Source: Victivallales bacterium (lineage in GTDB: Bacteria > Verrucomicrobiota > Lentisphaeria > Oligosphaerales > Oligosphaeraceae). From it: 6,623 bases of DNA. The stretch lies in NCBI GenBank assembly GCA_017963875.1, contig JAGCTA010000281.1:1-6623 (forward strand), given 5' to 3'. Below, in pieces: positions 1 through 6,623 of the stretch. The first letter of the stretch is position 1, and the number at the start of each line of letters is the position of its first letter. Made by a program: the position numbers and the translations under genes. The notes beneath the pieces are model-generated. The model saw only the letters and a list, made by a program, of their open reading frames with translations, ran no database searches and was not told the origin of the DNA.

Positions 1-645
1 AAAGACGGGAAGCAATTCGTTTTTTCATCTTCCAACGATGATGTCCCGCTAATTAAGACTGCTGTCTATGAAAGTATCGTGGAACTCCACAAAAACCTTT
101 CTGAACTAAAGCAACTGGCACAGCCTGACACGTTAAAAACGCAGATTTACGGCAATGACGTCAAAGAACGCAAAGAATCCACAAAGAACGCCTCATCAAT
201 CACTCTCGGAAATATTCTGACGCCCGACAACATTGTCATCAACCTGAAGGCCAACAACAAGAATGAAGCATTCAAGGAACTCCTAAACGTCATCAATGCC
301 CACAATCCCCTGACCAACGTTGACAAATGCTATCAGGACATTCTTGAACGCGAATCCGTCGTCTCGACATATCAGGACAACGGCATCGCCATGCCACATG
401 CCCGCACGGACGGCACGACAGCGTTCATGACCGCCATTGGCGTTACCCAAAAGGGCTTTGACTACGACGGCGATTCGCAGCATCGTACAAATCTGGTCAT
501 TCTGTCCCTCTGCCCCGACGACGAACCTGGCCCCTACCTACAGTTCATCTCCCAGGTCGCGCTTGTCCTCAGCGACGACGCCAAGCGAAAAGCCATCGTC
601 AGGGCAAAGACCTCCGAAGAGGCAATCAAGGTGTTCATCGCCTGA
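1..645 (+). CDS. Protein with C-terminal PTS EIIA domain (fructose/Ntr type), 5'-partial
   Basis: The frame is open from base 1 with no stop upstream, so this is the C-terminal 214 codons of a longer protein. The GTG at 79 is internal and is not a credible start: no Shine-Dalgarno precedes it and the coding frame continues through it. Residues about 67-214 form a full-length PTS_EIIA_2 domain (the family is about 145-150 residues). It carries the active-site segment GIAMPHAR, whose histidine (codon 397-399) is the residue phosphorylated by HPr or NPr in this family. Residues 1-66 are a hydrophilic stretch: a short strand-like part, then a predicted amphipathic helix (about 17-40), then a charged linker rich in Lys, Asn and Glu. 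In known proteins such EIIA domains are either PTS sugar components or regulatory modules appended to transporters. The long linker favours an appended module, which is inference. It converges on the ABC importer operon and shares no transcript with it. The EIIA call is firm; the identity of the whole protein is unknown. Confidence 0.88.
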   Translation, partial: KDGKQFVFSSSNDDVPLIKTAVYESIVELHKNLSELKQLAQPDTLKTQIYGNDVKERKESTKNASSITLGNILTPDNIVINLKANNKNEAFKELLNVINAHNPLTNVDKCYQDILERESVVSTYQDNGIAMPHARTDGTTAFMTAIGVTQKGFDYDGDSQHRTNLVILSLCPDDEPGPYLQFISQVALVLSDDAKRKAIVRAKTSEEAIKVFIA

Positions 646-666
646 GGAAGTCACGAACATCATCGG

Positions 667-687
667 TATCCTTCAAACAGAAGGATA
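667..687. terminator. Hairpin between convergent genes, possible bidirectional terminator
   Basis: A perfect inverted repeat, TATCCTTC (667-674) and GAAGGATA (680-687), encloses the 5-nt loop AAACA. It lies 21 bp after the stop of the EIIA gene and 17 bp after the stop of the ATPase gene, so it is placed to end or protect both transcripts. The stem has only four G-C pairs and neither side is followed by a run of T, so it is not a classical intrinsic terminator. It may instead be a 3'-end stabiliser or assist another termination mechanism. Confidence 0.45.
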
Positions 688-704
688 AGATTGCGCCGCA
701 TTGG

Positions 705-2705
705 TTACTCCCTCCAGCAGGAAAACGTGTGATGAAGCCCCGCCATTCGGAGGGGTGGAGCCTCCACGCGGCAGCGATGCGTGCAATGAATACATCTTGG
801 ATGGAAATGACAGCCTGGAGGCGGCTCGACGGGACTTGGCACATCTCCATCCAGACGAATCTTGTCCACACCGCCATCCGCATTGAGTTTAGGGGCTGCG
901 GCGAGCAATGCCTTGGTATAGGGATGCCTCGGAGAAGCAAAGACATCCTCCGCAGGCCCTTCTTCGACAATTCTTCCCAAATACATCACGGCGACACGAT
1001 CAGCGAAATAACTGACCACACTTAAATCGTGCGTAATAAACAAATAGGCGATTCCTAACTCCGTTTGAAGTCCACGCAGCAGATTCAAAATCTGCGCCTG
1101 CACTGAAACATCAAGTGCGCTGGTACATTCATCACAGATGATGATTTTAGGCTTGACAGTCAATGCTCGCGCTAGACCTATCCGCTGACGTTGTCCGCCG
1201 CTGAACTGATGCGGATACCTCCATAACGCATCTGGCGGCAAGCCCACTCTGTCCAAAAGACGTCTACATTCCTCATCAGCATCTTTTCTATCACGAATTC
1301 TCAGCCCTTCACGCAGTGATTCTGCAATCATCAGCCTGGGATCAAGGCTTGAAAACGGATCCTGGAAAATCATCTGGATTTTGGCACGCTCGTATGCCAT
1401 CTGCCGTTGCGATATCTTCACCAAATCCACACCTGATTCAGGCATGACCACACTGCCTCCCGTCGGTTCCACCAAACGAACCAGCGCCTTGCCTGCTGTC
1501 GTCTTACCACAGCCCGATTCGCCAACCAACGCCACAGTTTCTCCTGCATGCAGACACAAATCAACGCCATCGACCGCCTTGACCTGCCCTGTAACTCGGT
1601 TCAAAATACCACTGCGAACGGGAAACCACACCTTCAGATCTGAAACATGCAGGACTTCCTTGCCGACAACAGGCATCAGCTGTAATTTCTCCGCTTCTGC
1701 CGAAACAGCCAGATGCTCGATATACGCATCTGGATTCAGACATCTTACAGAATGTCCAGGAACAAAATCAACCAGAGGAGATTTCTTTTCCCCACATTCG
1801 GGATAGCGATATGGACAACGATCATAGAAGGCACAGCCTTTTTCAGGAAGACGTCCACGTGCAGCGCCGCTGATGGCGGCGAGACGCCTTCCACGCCTCT
1901 CTATCTGCGGCACACACCTCAAAAGTAGGCGCGTGTAGGGATGGCAAGGCTCGCTGAAGAGCACCGAAGCCGTCGCCAGTTCGACGACATGGCCAGAAAC
2001 CATCACCGCCACTCTGTCTGCCTGCTCACGTACAAGAGCCAAATTATGGGTAACAAACAGCACGGCAGTCCCCAAACGCACTCTCAAGTCACTAAGCAAC
2101 TCCATAATCTGCGCCTGGACAGTCACATCCAGCGCGGTCGTCGGTTCGTCTGCGATCAGCAATTCTGGTCGGCAGGCAAGCGCCATTGCAATCATGACAC
2201 GTTGCCGCATACCGCCTGACAACTGATGTGGATAGGAATTGTACCTCAATTCTGCAGACGGGATGCCCACTTGCCCAAGGAGTTCAATCGTAGCCGCATG
2301 GGCTTGTGCCTGTGTCATGTTTTCGTGTTCCCTCAACACTTCGCTTATCTGCCAGCCTATAGTCAGAACTGGATTCAAGGCAGTCATCGGCTCCTGGAAA
2401 ATCATCGCCATCCGTTTTCCCCTGAGTTGCCGCCGTTCCTCTGGATCAAGCGTTGTAAGTTCGCGTCCACAAAAACGGATGCTTCCGCCTTCGATGACCG
2501 CCGTATCCTCCTGAAGCAAGCCCATAATGGCAAGAGATGAAACGGACTTGCCTGAACCCGACTCGCCAACCAACGCGAGCATTTCACCGCGTCCCAAGGA
2601 AAAAGACACGTCCTCAACTGCTCGGACAATACCGTCCCCGTGTCGAAAGCCGACCGTCAGATTTCGAACATCCAAAATGGTGCGTGATTCAACAAGCATG
2701 GTCAT
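705..2705 (-). CDS. Double ATPase of peptide-type ABC importer (fused DppD-DppF / YejF-like)
   Basis: This 666-residue cytoplasmic protein contains two complete nucleotide-binding domains and would power the importer encoded upstream. Head 1 has Walker A GESGSGKS (47-54), Q-loop Gln104, signature LSGGM (162-166), Walker B with Asp186-Glu187 and switch His220. Head 2 has Walker A GESGCGKT (395-402), Q-loop Gln448, signature FSGGQ (501-505), Walker B with Asp525-Glu526 and His559. All catalytic residues are present, so both ATP sites look competent. Head 2 reads DECTSALD where DEPxSALD is usual. Each head is followed by the C-terminal domain typical of oligopeptide transporter ATPases, with cysteines spaced C-x5-C-x6-C-x17-C (291, 297, 304, 322 and 632, 638, 645, 663). 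The length exceeds E. coli YejF (about 530) because of these extensions. ATG 2705 is the first start after the permease stop. No Shine-Dalgarno precedes it, and ATG 2699 is an alternative. It is the last gene of the operon and ends in TAA. GsiA-like fused ATPases are an alternative name; the substrate is not evident. Confidence 0.93.
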   Translation of the reverse strand: MTMLVESRTILDVRNLTVGFRHGDGIVRAVEDVSFSLGRGEMLALVGESGSGKSVSSLAIMGLLQEDTAVIEGGSIRFCGRELTTLDPEERRQLRGKRMAMIFQEPMTALNPVLTIGWQISEVLREHENMTQAQAHAATIELLGQVGIPSAELRYNSYPHQLSGGMRQRVMIAMALACRPELLIADEPTTALDVTVQAQIMELLSDLRVRLGTAVLFVTHNLALVREQADRVAVMVSGHVVELATASVLFSEPCHPYTRLLLRCVPQIERRGRRLAAISGAARGRLPEKGCAFYDRCPYRYPECGEKKSPLVDFVPGHSVRCLNPDAYIEHLAVSAEAEKLQLMPVVGKEVLHVSDLKVWFPVRSGILNRVTGQVKAVDGVDLCLHAGETVALVGESGCGKTTAGKALVRLVEPTGGSVVMPESGVDLVKISQRQMAYERAKIQMIFQDPFSSLDPRLMIAESLREGLRIRDRKDADEECRRLLDRVGLPPDALWRYPHQFSGGQRQRIGLARALTVKPKIIICDECTSALDVSVQAQILNLLRGLQTELGIAYLFITHDLSVVSYFADRVAVMYLGRIVEEGPAEDVFASPRHPYTKALLAAAPKLNADGGVDKIRLDGDVPSPVEPPPGCHFHPRCIHCTHRCRVEAPPLRMAGLHHTFSCWRE

Positions 2706-2735
2706 ATTATCATCATTCAGAAAGGATAAGCAATG

Positions 2736-3836
2736 TCATTGCGTTCTAAGACGCGGGTCAAGCGCATCCCTCACAGCATCGCCAAAAAGATTCGCTGGAA
2801 GAACAAGCCCCAGCATGAAGACAAAAGCCGCAGTCAGTTTCCACCAGACCACAGGAGTCCGCGTCAACTCCGTTCGCGCATCGTTGATCATTGTCCCCCA
2901 ACTCATTGTATCTGCGCCGACGCCAATTCCAAGATAGGTCAACGCCGCTTCGGCGAGGACTTCGCTTGAAAAACGCAGGACTGCCGTAATCAGCACCAGA
3001 TGAAGCACATTGGGGACGATGTGCCGCAGAAGAATAAGTCCCCGACGCACGCCCAGCCCAACGGCGGCCTGCACGAATTCCGCCTCACGCAGGCGCATCG
3101 TTTCACCTCGAAGCAAACGGTAGAGTCCTGTCCATGAGGCAATTCCCATCGCAAAGCAGAGTTGTGGAAGCCCCTGCCCGAAAATCAGCATAAATGCAGC
3201 GATAAAGAGGATAGTCGGTATGGAACTGAGCACAACGCAAATGTACTGGAGAACATCATCGATCCAGCCCCCGAAATAGCCTGAGACAATCCCAAGGAAC
3301 AATGCAAACGGAACGGCAAGCAAGGTGGTCAGCAAACCGATGATTATTCCCGTCCTAATGCTTTTCAACGCCTGGAAAAAGACATCTTCGCCAATGCGGT
3401 CTGTACCTAGCAAATGGCGACGCGGGAATGCCAGAGGCTTGTCTGGATGGCCTGATTCGTACGTTGCCAAGGGCGCGGAATAAGTCGTTTCCCGTGCATT
3501 ACGCAAGTTCGTCAGCAAATAATCCAGAGCGGAATGTCCTGAATCATAGACGACCTCCCCTGTCTGGGCATTCCTCAGCAACTCGCCATTTTCTGAATTG
3601 ACTGCTGGACGCCTCCAGCCTACGGAATCCAGCAGTGCAATGAACGCATACCCAACCAGAATCCAGAAACTGATGACTGCCATTCGCCTGTGGCGGACTT
3701 CGCGGTATGCCAGACGCCAATATTCCCTTCGAGACGCGCTCCATACAATGACTGTGATTGCAATGAGCGTCACGGCAACCAATAGGTTCTGAACGGCCCA
3801 TCCTGAAAAGAATTCTCTGAAAGATGATGTTTCCAT
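2736..3836 (-). CDS. Peptide-type ABC importer permease, DppC/OppC/YejE family
   Basis: This 366-residue inner-membrane permease pairs with the DppB-type subunit to form the channel. It shows the family motif HLLGTDRIGEDVF (141-153) just before the core membrane domain. The cytoplasmic coupling (EAA) segment lies at about 253-281, with AVGLGVRRG at its centre, and contacts the ATPase. The C-terminus DALDPRLRTQ ends where DppC proteins normally end. Hydrophobic segments lie near 15-34, 50-72, 162-186, 199-220, 224-237, 276-296 and 331-352. The 50-72 helix, preceded by the basic stretch RHRR, is the usual first helix of the family, so the 15-34 helix is an addition. The external loop at 73-160 is also long, as it is in YejE. 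ATG 3836 is preceded by GAGG with 6-nt spacing. The gene starts 16 nt after the upstream permease stop and is followed 30 nt later by the ATPase gene. Confidence 0.93.
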   Translation of the reverse strand: METSSFREFFSGWAVQNLLVAVTLIAITVIVWSASRREYWRLAYREVRHRRMAVISFWILVGYAFIALLDSVGWRRPAVNSENGELLRNAQTGEVVYDSGHSALDYLLTNLRNARETTYSAPLATYESGHPDKPLAFPRRHLLGTDRIGEDVFFQALKSIRTGIIIGLLTTLLAVPFALFLGIVSGYFGGWIDDVLQYICVVLSSIPTILFIAAFMLIFGQGLPQLCFAMGIASWTGLYRLLRGETMRLREAEFVQAAVGLGVRRGLILLRHIVPNVLHLVLITAVLRFSSEVLAEAALTYLGIGVGADTMSWGTMINDARTELTRTPVVWWKLTAAFVFMLGLVLPANLFGDAVRDALDPRLRTQ

Positions 3837-3842
3837 GGATGA

Positions 3843-3846
3843 CCTC
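3843..3846 (-). promoter_or_regulatory. Ribosome binding site of the DppC-type permease
   Basis: On the minus strand, GAGG lies 6 nt before ATG 3836, inside the 16-nt gap after the upstream stop. It is the only purine-rich motif nearby and fixes this start. Confidence 0.7.
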
Positions 3847-3852
3847 GATTAA

Positions 3853-4839
3853 TCAATGTTTCTTGAATCGAATGCGCGGATCAACGATGCCATAGCAGAC
3901 ATCCGCCAGAAGCATCCCAGCCATATACATGACAGCCCCCAGGAAGACCATAGTACGCACAACCGCGAAATCCTGTCCTCTCAGTGCGTTGATGGTATAG
4001 CCGCCAAGGCCTGGAATGCTGAAAAAGTTCTCAAGCAGCATATTGCCCATGATAAGCATCAGAAGTTGCAGCGGCACATTCGTGACAATAGGAATCAAAG
4101 CGTTCTTCAGCACATGCAAATACAGAATCCTGCCCTCCCCCAAACCCTTTGCACGGGCGGTTCGCACATAGTCCTTGTTGATCTCCTCCAGAAACAGCGT
4201 CCTGTAAAGCCGAACGCCACTTCCTAGGCTGCTGATGACGCCGACCATGACAGGCAACACAAGAAACAGCCACACGTCTTTTCCAGGCAAATATCCAGAC
4301 ACAGGCACCAGCCGAAGGACTTTTCCAAAAAGATATTGGCATGCAATGATATACACACGCGTTGAAATCGACATCATTACAACGCACGCTAGTTGAATAT
4401 GCACATCCAATATGCCACCTCTGTGGCGTGCCGCCTGCATCGCGATGATGATGTTCATCAACAAAGTCGCAAGAAAAATTGGCAGAGTGACACACAGCGA
4501 AGGAAGAATTCGCCCTCGGATTTCAGGGCCAATCAGTTCCAACGTCATGTCCGAACGCCCGAATTCCCCCCAAAGCATCGCCAGACTCTTTCTGAAGAAA
4601 ATCGTCTCAGAGACATGTTTCACCCCTTCTTCTTCTGAATTCCAGAACAGCGGCTTGTCATATCCGCGCGAAGTTTTCCAGTTGGCGATCTGGACGGCGT
4701 TGGAGGCCTTTTCCCCCAACGCCTCCCGCGCCATGTCATCGGGTGTGTTCACAAGAAAAAACAGAAGAAATACCAGCAGATTCACGCCTATAAGCGTTGG
4801 TATCACATAAAGAAGACGTCTAATGATATAACCGCTCAT
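3853..4839 (-). CDS. Peptide-type ABC importer permease, DppB/OppB/YejB family
   Basis: This inner-membrane permease of 328 residues is the first of the two channel subunits. The N-terminus GYIIRRLLYVIPTLIGVN is the classic DppB first-helix start, with Arg-Arg on the cytoplasmic side. The EAA coupling segment is at about 223-253, including DYVRTARAKGLG. The segment FFSIPGLGGY follows, and the protein ends in the family hallmark VDPRIRF. The region after helix 1 lacks the common PGDP motif and instead reads NTPDDMAREALGEKAS, followed by RGYDKPLFWN; this looks like a subfamily trait. Two starts are possible: GTG 4842, directly after the upstream TGA, or ATG 4839. ATG 4839 is chosen because the AAGG motif sits 6 nt before it but only 3 nt before the GTG. 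The stop is 16 nt from the next permease, so cotranslation is likely. DppB, OppB and YejB cannot be told apart by eye. Confidence 0.93.
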   Translation of the reverse strand: MSGYIIRRLLYVIPTLIGVNLLVFLLFFLVNTPDDMAREALGEKASNAVQIANWKTSRGYDKPLFWNSEEEGVKHVSETIFFRKSLAMLWGEFGRSDMTLELIGPEIRGRILPSLCVTLPIFLATLLMNIIIAMQAARHRGGILDVHIQLACVVMMSISTRVYIIACQYLFGKVLRLVPVSGYLPGKDVWLFLVLPVMVGVISSLGSGVRLYRTLFLEEINKDYVRTARAKGLGEGRILYLHVLKNALIPIVTNVPLQLLMLIMGNMLLENFFSIPGLGGYTINALRGQDFAVVRTMVFLGAVMYMAGMLLADVCYGIVDPRIRFKKH

Positions 4840-4842
4840 CAC

Positions 4843-6623
4843 TCACCTTCTTTTGTCTTTTGAAACTCTCTGGACTGGACTTTTCCAAATGGCACGGAGT
4901 CCCAGGAAAAAAGCAACGACGACGCACAAATAAACTGGCCACAGCACTGGCGCATTCCATGCCTGTTGGCATTTCAGGCGCAATGGTCCATCCACTCTAT
5001 GGCATTGCAGAAACGTCTGCGCCATCGTATGCGGCTTGTAGTTTTTCAACCATTGATGGACAAGGAACAAATCCCTCCGATGGAATGCCCAGATATACGG
5101 TGCATCCTCCTGAAGAATACGGTTTGCCTGCTGGATGAGTTCCAGCCTTTTCGGGCCATCTTTCATTGTTTCAAGTTGCTTGAAAACCCTGTCATATTCT
5201 GCGGATTCATAGTTAGAGTAATTCATTCCATGCCCATGGTTCTTCACCGTGCCGTTGCCGCTGTAGAAAAGGAAAAGGAAATTCTCAGGGTCGGGATAAT
5301 CCGCCACCCATCCCTTCATCATCATCTGCCAGTCTCCATTGGAAATCTTGTCCCTATGGCGGTTTGAATCCGTCACGCGGCTTTGGAGGTCAATGCCCAA
5401 CGCATTGAGACGGTTTCTCATCCATTGATAACGCGACTTCCACACGCTGGAGGCGCTTGTGTCATCAAAGTACAATGTCAGCACCTTTCCGTCAGAGCCA
5501 ATGCCCGCAGGATAGCCTGCTTCAGCCATCAACTGCCGCGCTCGCTCCATTGGCAACCGCCTTGGGTTCCCCGTCCGCCCGTCAATTTCGTCTGTAAAAG
5601 GATTCAATTCGCATGCGCCACTGATGCCCGCGACTGGAGGAATGATACTTTGCGCAGCGACATCGCGGCCATTCGAGAAGATGTCAACATATTCATGGAA
5701 ATCCAAGGCGATGGAGATCGCCTGGCGCAACTTCTTTTTCTGCTCTGACAATCCGCCGACGGTTTCGTCCAGCATGTTGAATGCGACATAATAGGTCGTT
5801 GCCTGAACTGATTTGACCATGCGAACACCATGTTTGGCAAGTTCCTCGCCAACGCTTAAATCGCCTCCCGCATCCGTACTGACCGCCGAATCAAACGAGT
5901 CCGCTGGAATACCGCTGTCATCATAATAACCCTGCTGGAACTTCACCCATATCGGCAACGGTTCACGCTCGTATGTGAAAACAACCCTTTCAAGAAGCGG
6001 CAATGGCTTGTTTGCATCTTCCAGCAACGTCGCTTCAGCATCTCCCTCTTCGCCTTCGCATGGATACAGTACACGGCGGTAATTCGGATTCTTCTCTAAG
6101 ACAAACCTCTCCCTCGGACGGGCCTCCTTCATCATGAAAGCGCCTGTTCCAACTGGCCATGTCCTCATTTGGAATCCCGCATCCACTACACGCGCATCCG
6201 CATAGAAGGTCAATGCCTCCATTGGGACGGGGCTGAAAAAGTGCATTGTCATCCAATAGTTCATCTGGGGATACTTCCGTTTCAGGACCAACTTGAAATG
6301 CGTCTTGTCTTGAATGGCCAGTCCATCAAAGGGAATTTGGGAATAATCGACCAGAACTGGATGTAGCCCGAAATCCCTCCCAGAATTTTCTGGAAGCGCT
6401 TCCAGCCGCGCCACCTCTTTTTCAATGGCATCTGAACATTGCTCCATTCCAACAATGAAGGAACTCAAATTCGAGAAAACTGGCGACGCGAGCCTACGGT
6501 CACACAACCGCACCAAAGCCACCTTGAAATCCATGGACGTGACGGCTCTGCTACCCTGAAAAGGGAATTCGCTCGGCGAATGATAGACCGTGAAATCCGC
6601 TTTATCAATCACGAGGTTTTTGT
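4843..6623 (-). CDS. Peptide-type solute-binding protein (SBP_bac_5) with C-terminal membrane anchor, 5'-partial
   Basis: This is the ligand-capturing subunit of the importer. The frame is open through the right edge, and GTG 6612 is internal: the visible part opens in the middle of lobe I, so the signal peptide and roughly the first 100 or more residues are off the window. Numbering from Val at 6612, family features are SMDFKVALVRLCD with LASP (26-44), GTGAF (155-159) followed by KNPNYR (174-179), the helix region KLRQAISIALDFHEYVD (294-310), SIIPP (322-326), and GWVADYPDPENFLF (434-447), typical of family 5 peptide-binding proteins. An acidic insert (185-203, CEGEEGDAEATLLEDANKP) follows the NPNYR segment. 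After the normal end of the fold (about 545) comes a hydrophobic helix, about 555-573 (WPVYLCVVVAFFLGL), then a basic tail KSPVQRVSKDKRR, which reads as a membrane anchor with a cytoplasmic tail. It is the most upstream operon gene seen. The ligand is probably a peptide or similar compound, but this cannot be read from the sequence. Confidence 0.92.
   Translation of the reverse strand, partial: KNLVIDKADFTVYHSPSEFPFQGSRAVTSMDFKVALVRLCDRRLASPVFSNLSSFIVGMEQCSDAIEKEVARLEALPENSGRDFGLHPVLVDYSQIPFDGLAIQDKTHFKLVLKRKYPQMNYWMTMHFFSPVPMEALTFYADARVVDAGFQMRTWPVGTGAFMMKEARPRERFVLEKNPNYRRVLYPCEGEEGDAEATLLEDANKPLPLLERVVFTYEREPLPIWVKFQQGYYDDSGIPADSFDSAVSTDAGGDLSVGEELAKHGVRMVKSVQATTYYVAFNMLDETVGGLSEQKKKLRQAISIALDFHEYVDIFSNGRDVAAQSIIPPVAGISGACELNPFTDEIDGRTGNPRRLPMERARQLMAEAGYPAGIGSDGKVLTLYFDDTSASSVWKSRYQWMRNRLNALGIDLQSRVTDSNRHRDKISNGDWQMMMKGWVADYPDPENFLFLFYSGNGTVKNHGHGMNYSNYESAEYDRVFKQLETMKDGPKRLELIQQANRILQEDAPYIWAFHRRDLFLVHQWLKNYKPHTMAQTFLQCHRVDGPLRLKCQQAWNAPVLWPVYLCVVVAFFLGLRAIWKSPVQRVSKDKRR
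4846..4850 (-). promoter_or_regulatory. Ribosome binding site of the DppB-type permease, inside the binding-protein gene
   Basis: On the minus strand, GAAGG is formed by the last two arginine codons (AGA AGG) of the solute-binding protein gene and lies 6 nt before ATG 4839. The stop TGA (4845-4843) sits between the site and the start. This arrangement suggests translational coupling and favours ATG 4839 over GTG 4842. Confidence 0.65.

Larger units (their letters stand above)
705..6623 (-). other. Four-gene peptide-type ABC importer operon (5' end off the window)
   Basis: Binding protein, DppB-type permease, DppC-type permease and fused ATPase follow one another on the minus strand with gaps of 3, 16 and 30 nt and no internal terminator-like hairpin. 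One transcript is therefore likely, with its promoter beyond base 6623. The order and the fused ATPase match the yejABEF plan known from enterobacteria, where the system imports peptides including microcin C. Shared substrate is not implied. Confidence 0.85.

Noticed and set aside
79..81. GTG as the start of the EIIA gene
   Set aside because: The frame is open from base 1 with sensible coding sequence upstream and no Shine-Dalgarno before the GTG.
755..767. GTGGAG-C-CTCCAC palindrome just inside the ATPase 3' end, considered as a second terminator
   Set aside because: The loop of one base is too small, there is no T-run, and it falls on codons of the conserved second cysteine-motif region, so coding constraint explains it.
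635..970. A 111-codon minus-strand frame, plus-strand frames at 701-886 and 729-1025, and other long antisense frames across the operon (for example 1381-1806 and 2527-2937)
   Set aside because: They lie over the well-supported ATPase and permease genes in other frames, have unlikely compositions and no family motifs, and several start without any ribosome site.
1120..1160. DECTSALD in the second ATPase head as a sign of a degenerate ATP site
   Set aside because: The catalytic glutamate, Walker A lysine, signature, Q-loop and H-loop are all intact; only the proline after the glutamate is replaced.
2736..4845. TGA recoding (TGA as a sense codon), considered because four genes end in TGA and two junctions are in frame
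   Set aside because: Each protein ends at its family's normal C-terminus, no conserved position falls on a TGA, and tryptophan and glycine are encoded by ordinary codons.
6610..6612. GTG as the start of the solute-binding protein
   Set aside because: It would give a protein without a signal peptide that begins in the middle of lobe I. The frame is open to the window edge, so the true start is further right.

Overview
The window holds five protein genes and nothing mobile: no tRNA, rRNA, IS element or CRISPR array was seen. About 95% of it is coding. Base composition is close to 50% GC and codon use looks even across all genes. The organism is bacterial. Membrane-anchored solute-binding proteins and EIIA domains tacked onto larger proteins are compatible with a Gram-negative of the PVC group (Lentisphaerota/Verrucomicrobiota-like), but that is a low-confidence impression from protein style, not a placement.

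Left end (1-645, plus strand): the C-terminal 214 codons of a larger protein whose start lies off the window. It ends in a PTS EIIA domain of the fructose/nitrogen (PTS_EIIA_2) class with an intact phospho-acceptor histidine. What lies upstream of the EIIA domain cannot be identified here.

Centre gap (646-704): a 59-bp spacer between converging genes that holds a perfect 8-bp inverted repeat with a 5-nt loop. It is the only hairpin suited to ending both transcripts.

Right 90% (705-6623, minus strand, transcribed right to left): a compact four-gene peptide-type (Dpp/Opp/Yej-like) ABC importer operon. The order is solute-binding protein (5' end off the window), DppB-type permease, DppC-type permease, and a double-headed ATPase with both nucleotide-binding domains on one chain. 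The genes are 3 to 30 nt apart. Together they make a complete importer: the binding protein captures the ligand outside the inner membrane, the two permeases form the channel, and the fused ATPase drives transport from the cytoplasm. The gene order and fused ATPase match the yejABEF plan, but the protein details are not enough to name the substrate, so no gene symbols are given.

Noteworthy details are a C-terminal membrane anchor on the binding protein, an extra N-terminal membrane helix and long external loop in the DppC-type permease, identically spaced four-cysteine motifs after both ATPase heads, and two gene junctions that are in frame and separated by a single TGA. The operon promoter must lie beyond the right edge. 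There is no gene-free stretch longer than 60 bp.
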